A stretch of DNA of 64,000 nt from NCBI GenBank assembly GCA_934525595.1, contig CAKSZJ010000001.1:1-64000 (forward strand), read 5' to 3'. The notes under the pieces are model-generated. The model searched no databases, was not told the origin of the DNA, and saw only the letters and a program-made list of their open reading frames with translations. This DNA is from an uncultured Chiayiivirga sp. (GTDB lineage Bacteria > Pseudomonadota > Gammaproteobacteria > Xanthomonadales > Xanthomonadaceae). The translations under genes and the position numbers were made by a program. How positions within the stretch are numbered: position 1 is the stretch's first letter; every line of letters starts with the position of its first letter. Positions 60,931 through 64,000 of the stretch are shown piece after piece.

Positions 60931-62961
60931 TCAATCGATCAGCGCATCCCAGCCCGGGCGCGGCGCGAAGCGTTCGCCGTAGCGGCCGGCGAGCTGCTCC
61001 AGACGCTGCTTCAGACGCGCTGCCCCTTCGCTGCGGATGTGCTGGATCGGGCCGCCGCGAAAGGGAGCGAAGCCGGTACCGAAGATGACCCCGGCGTCGA
61101 GCAGGTCCGCGTCGGCCACGGTGCGGTCGGCCAGGCAGGCCACGGCTTCGTTGAGCAGGCGCAGTACGAGGCGGTCGGTGAGGTCGTCGGGCGCGCGGTA
61201 GTCGGACGGAAGCTCGGGCTTGACGGGTTTTCCGTCCTGCCACTCGTACAGGCCACGGCCATCCTTCTTGCCGCGCGCATTCGGTTCGAAGCTGAAGTCG
61301 GGCGCGGGCTGGCCGTGGAATTCGGCCATGATTCTGCCCACGCTGGCCGCCACGTCCAGGCCCACCGTGTCCACCAGCTCGATCGGCCCCATCGGCATGC
61401 CGAAGTCGAGCGCTGCCTTGTCGATGGCGCGACCGGGAATGCCTTCACGAAAGGCGAGGATGGCTTCTTCCATGTAGGGCGCGAGGATGCGGTTGACCAG
61501 GAAGCCGGGCGTGCCGGCTACCGGCACCGGCAGCTTGTCGATGGCCTTGCAGAAGGCCGCCAGGCGGCGCTCGGTGTCCTGCGAGATGCCCGCGTGCCGG
61601 ACGATTTCCACCAGCGGCATCTGTGCCACCGGATTGAAATAGTGCAGGCCGGCGAAGTTGTCCGCGTGGGACATGTCTTCGCACAGCGCGTCGAGCGCCA
61701 GCGAACTGGTGTTGGAGACCAGCAGCGCCTCGGGCTTGAGTCGGGTTACCAGCTCGGCATACAGGGCCCGCTTGGCGTCGAGGTTCTCGAAGATGGCCTC
61801 GATGACGAGGTCGGCCTTCGCCACGCCGGCGCCTTCGACGTCGGCCACCAGGCGCGCACTTGTTTCGGCACGCCTGTCCTCGCGTTTCACCTTCTTCTCG
61901 AACAGGGCCGCGGCGCGCTCCAGCGCCGGCTGGATGAACTTCATCTCGCGGTCCTGCAGGGTGACGCTGAAGCCGCGCAGCGCGCACCAGGCCGCGATGT
62001 CGCCGCCCATCACACCCGCGCCGACCACGTGCACGTGCTCGATTCCGTGCGCCTTTCCGCCCAGCCCCTTGAGCCGTTCCATCAGGAAGAACACCCGGAT
62101 CAGGTTGCGCGCGGTGGTGCCACCGGCCAGCTTCACCACGGCGCGCGCTTCGGACTTCAGGCGTGCATCGGTCGTGCCTCCGCCGCGCCTCCAGGTGTCG
62201 ATCAGCGCGAAGGGCGCGGGATAGTGCGCCTTCCTGGCCTTGCGCGACACCTGCTTGACCAGCATCGGCGTCAGCGCCTGGCGGGTCGGCCACAGGTTGG
62301 TGGCCCAGGCCAGCGCGCGCTGCTTGAGCGGACGCGTCGTGCCGCGCTGCACGAGCTCGATCGCCGCATCCAGCAGCACGGCGGGCTCCACGACCTTGTC
62401 CACCAGGCCGATGGCGCGCGCGTTGGCGGCCGAGAGCGCACGGCCGGTGAGCATCATGTCCATCGCGGCGGGCGCGCCGACCAGGCGCGGCAGGCGCACC
62501 GAGCCGCCCCAGCCGGGGAAGATGCCGAGCTTGACTTCCGGCAGGCCGATGCGGGTGGCGTCAGCGCTGGAGGCCACGCGATAGCGGCAGGCCAGCGACA
62601 GTTCGGTGCCGCCGCCCATGCAGTGTCCATGGATCGCCGTTGCCGTGGGGCAGGGCAGGCGATTGAGGCGTTCGAACACGCGCTGGCCGCGGCGGATGGC
62701 CTCCATCACCGTGCCGCGGGCGTCGTACTCCTGGAATTCCTTGAGGTCGGCGCCGGCGATGAAGCCAGCCTCCTTGCCGGAGCGGATCACCACCGCCTTC
62801 GGCTTGCCGATCTCGATGCGCTCGATGAGGGCATCAAGTTCTTCCAGCACTTCCCGGGAAAGCGCGTTGACCGGTGCCCCTGCACGATCGAGGGTGAGCA
62901 CGAGGACGCCGTCGGCGCGCTGCTCGGTGGCCCAGTGGCGGAAACGCAGTCCGTCGAACAT
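60931..62961 (-). CDS. fadJ: FadJ/FadB-like bifunctional enoyl-CoA hydratase/3-hydroxyacyl-CoA dehydrogenase
   Basis: The 676-residue protein has an N-terminal crotonase domain (GADLKEF, GHCMGGGTELSLAC and LPEVKLGIFPGWGG with the second catalytic glutamate). An NAD-binding 3-hydroxyacyl-CoA dehydrogenase domain (VVGAGVMGGDIAAWCALRG) and a C-terminal helical pair follow. It catalyses two consecutive steps of fatty acid beta-oxidation. No thiolase gene is adjacent, so FadJ and FadB types cannot be separated by context; its length is slightly shorter than E. coli FadJ. It is divergent from rpoE. Confidence 0.88.
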   Translation of the reverse strand: MFDGLRFRHWATEQRADGVLVLTLDRAGAPVNALSREVLEELDALIERIEIGKPKAVVIRSGKEAGFIAGADLKEFQEYDARGTVMEAIRRGQRVFERLNRLPCPTATAIHGHCMGGGTELSLACRYRVASSADATRIGLPEVKLGIFPGWGGSVRLPRLVGAPAAMDMMLTGRALSAANARAIGLVDKVVEPAVLLDAAIELVQRGTTRPLKQRALAWATNLWPTRQALTPMLVKQVSRKARKAHYPAPFALIDTWRRGGGTTDARLKSEARAVVKLAGGTTARNLIRVFFLMERLKGLGGKAHGIEHVHVVGAGVMGGDIAAWCALRGFSVTLQDREMKFIQPALERAAALFEKKVKREDRRAETSARLVADVEGAGVAKADLVIEAIFENLDAKRALYAELVTRLKPEALLVSNTSSLALDALCEDMSHADNFAGLHYFNPVAQMPLVEIVRHAGISQDTERRLAAFCKAIDKLPVPVAGTPGFLVNRILAPYMEEAILAFREGIPGRAIDKAALDFGMPMGPIELVDTVGLDVAASVGRIMAEFHGQPAPDFSFEPNARGKKDGRGLYEWQDGKPVKPELPSDYRAPDDLTDRLVLRLLNEAVACLADRTVADADLLDAGVIFGTGFAPFRGGPIQHIRSEGAARLKQRLEQLAGRYGERFAPRPGWDALID

Positions 62962-63098
62962 GGTGTTCTCCTGATGCGGGCCCGTGGCCCGGCGGCAAAG
63001 TGGCTATGATCCCGGCTCAACCCGTGCACGGTCAATGCGCCATAGTATGGTGCGCCCTGCGCAGCCTGCCGTGATGCTTTCGGGCGCGCGCCGATGCG

Positions 63099-63126
63099 GG
63101 AACTTTCCAGGCCACGACCGGTCCAT
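63099..63126 (+). promoter_or_regulatory. Sigma-E type autoregulatory promoter of rpoE
   Basis: A GGAACTT -35 element at 63099-63105 is followed after 16 bases by TCCAT at 63122-63126, resembling the TCnnA -10 of extracytoplasmic sigma-E promoters. The expected transcript would start about 40 bases before the rpoE ATG. This fits positive autoregulation of the sigma factor operon. Confidence 0.6.
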
Positions 63127-63171
63127 TCACGCCGTGAACGAGCCGCCAGAACACTGACAAGGCAGGCCCGA

Positions 63172-63786
63172 ATGAGCGAGAACGACGTGGACCAGGCATT
63201 GATCAAACGCGTGCAGGACGGAGACAAGCGGGCCTTCGACCTGCTCGTGCTCAAGTACCAGCACAAGGTCGTGGGAATCATCTCCCGCTTCATCCACGAC
63301 TGGGCCGAATGCCAGGACGTGGCGCAGGAGGCATTCATCCGCGCCTATCGCGCGCTGCCGAACTTTCGCGGCGACAGCCAGTTCTACACCTGGCTCTACA
63401 AGATCGCCGTCAACACCGCCAAGAACCATCTCGTGGCGCTGGGCAGGCGACCGCCGACCGAAGACATCGACGCGCAGGATGCGGTGCAGTTCGAAAGCGG
63501 CGCGCGTCTGCGCGACGCGGGCACGCCGGAGAACGAGGCGATGCGCCGGGAGATTGAACAAACCGTCGCGCGCACGGTCGAAGCCTTGCCCGAAGAGCTG
63601 CGCGTGGCAATCACGCTGCGCGAGGTCGATGGGTTGAGCTATGAGGAAATCTCCGAAGCCATGGGTTGCCCGATCGGCACGGTGCGCTCGCGCATCTTCC
63701 GGGCGCGTGAAGCCATCGACCAGCAGCTGCGGCCGCTGATGAACGATGCGACGGGCAGAAAGGAACGCAGCGAGAGAGCGTCATGA
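63172..63786 (+). CDS. rpoE: RNA polymerase sigma factor, RpoE/AlgU type
   Basis: The 204-residue ECF sigma factor has sigma region 2 (AFDLLVLKYQHKVVGIISRF, DVAQEAFIRAYRAL, FYTWLYKIAVNTAKN) and region 4 (LPEELRVAITLREVDGLSYEEIS with the helix-turn-helix GCPIGTVRSRIFRARE). It directs envelope stress genes. The ATG at 63172 is where family homology begins. Its TGA overlaps the ATG of the anti-sigma gene, the usual arrangement. Confidence 0.95.
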   Translation: MSENDVDQALIKRVQDGDKRAFDLLVLKYQHKVVGIISRFIHDWAECQDVAQEAFIRAYRALPNFRGDSQFYTWLYKIAVNTAKNHLVALGRRPPTEDIDAQDAVQFESGARLRDAGTPENEAMRREIEQTVARTVEALPEELRVAITLREVDGLSYEEISEAMGCPIGTVRSRIFRAREAIDQQLRPLMNDATGRKERSERAS

Positions 63787-64000
63787 TGAACCAGGATATC
63801 CGTCAACACCTGTCTGCATTGATCGACAACGAGCTCGATCGCGATCGCGCGCGCTTCCTGCTCAAGCGTGCCGAACACGACACCGAGCTGGTGGCGGTCT
63901 GGCAGCGCTGGCATTTCTTCGGCGAGGCCATGCGTGGCACCGCGCTGCCGCTGCGCAAGGATTTCGCCCGCCAGATCGCGGCGCGGCTGGATGAGGAAAC
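63783..64000 (+). CDS. rseA: RseA/MucA-like anti-sigma factor, N-terminal part
   Basis: Seventy-two codons are visible before the window ends. The start MMNQDIRQHLSALIDNELDR followed by a helical stretch with AVWQRWHFFGEAMRG is the sigma-binding domain of RseA/MucA-type anti-sigma factors. The membrane and periplasmic parts lie outside the window. The start is coupled to rpoE by a four-base ATGA overlap, with a second Met codon directly after the first. Confidence 0.88.
   Translation, partial: MMNQDIRQHLSALIDNELDRDRARFLLKRAEHDTELVAVWQRWHFFGEAMRGTALPLRKDFARQIAARLDEE

Noticed and set aside
1..64000. CRISPR arrays, rRNA genes or complete insertion sequences
   Set aside because: No regularly spaced direct repeats, no rRNA-like sequence and no transposase with terminal inverted repeats were seen in the window.

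Overview
The window is GC-rich chromosomal DNA of a gammaproteobacterium. It is most likely a member of Xanthomonadales/Lysobacterales (Lysobacteraceae or Rhodanobacteraceae). This rests on the complete 14-gene nuo operon with separate nuoC and nuoD, the dapD-arsC-like-dapE order, an amgK-murU cell-wall recycling pair, rpoE followed by an rseA-type anti-sigma gene, TraB/GumN and M14 proteins of the kind common in that order, and a secreted protein ending in an FKDGFE tail. The placement is an inference from gene content, not from a phylogenetic marker.

Bases 1 to about 11,920 are an accessory island. It opens with the last 51 codons of an unknown gene. Next comes a two-gene Hachiman-type antiphage system: a HamA-like nuclease and a 1165-residue HamB-like helicase. 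A decayed DUF1016 nuclease gene follows, then a RadC-like JAMM protein, an intact DUF1016 nuclease and a tyrosine integrase. After these lie a two-gene helix-turn-helix module whose first gene is cut short, and fragments of prophage tail and terminase genes. The island ends with a toxin-antitoxin pair whose toxin is frameshifted, a DUF4124 protein, and a stretch carrying inverted partial copies of the toxin and terminase fragments. The island ends at the 3' end of a tRNA-Arg(CCU) gene (11925-12001, minus strand). On the other side of the tRNA is a type III restriction-modification system (mod-res), so defence genes flank the tRNA on both sides.

From about 16.4 kb the window is housekeeping chromosome. 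It holds rnd, divergent from an FGE/SUMF1-like lipoprotein and an M48 metalloprotease, and then nuoABCDEFGHIJKLMN (20.9-35.8 kb), encoding the complete proton-pumping NADH:quinone oxidoreductase. On the minus strand follow dnaE, an ExoD-family membrane protein and a CNNM/CBS/CorC protein. DUF47 and Pit phosphate-transport genes and a large secreted M14 carboxypeptidase come next.

A minus-strand operon at 46.5-50.3 kb contains a DUF6580-like membrane protein, a PduO cobalamin adenosyltransferase, a histone-deacetylase-family amidohydrolase, amgK and murU. Its last three genes are translationally coupled. The plus strand then carries dapD, an ArsC/YffB-like protein and dapE (lysine and peptidoglycan precursor synthesis), a CBS-pair protein and a PQQ-type sugar dehydrogenase lipoprotein. 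These are followed by DUF3025 and rimO (minus), a dienelactone hydrolase-like protein and a HIT protein (plus), two tandem paralogous secreted proteins (minus), a degenerate TraB/GumN protein, a FadJ-like beta-oxidation enzyme, and rpoE with its own sigma-E-like promoter. The window ends inside the anti-sigma factor gene.

The most unusual items are these: the Hachiman cassette with an unidentified upstream gene; two palindromic in-frame insertions in the DUF1016 gene; the nested inverted repeats of phage and toxin fragments; the deacetylase gene with no ATG/GTG/TTG start for its conserved N-terminus; a 54-codon coupled frame between nuoD and nuoE; and the tandem secreted paralogues.
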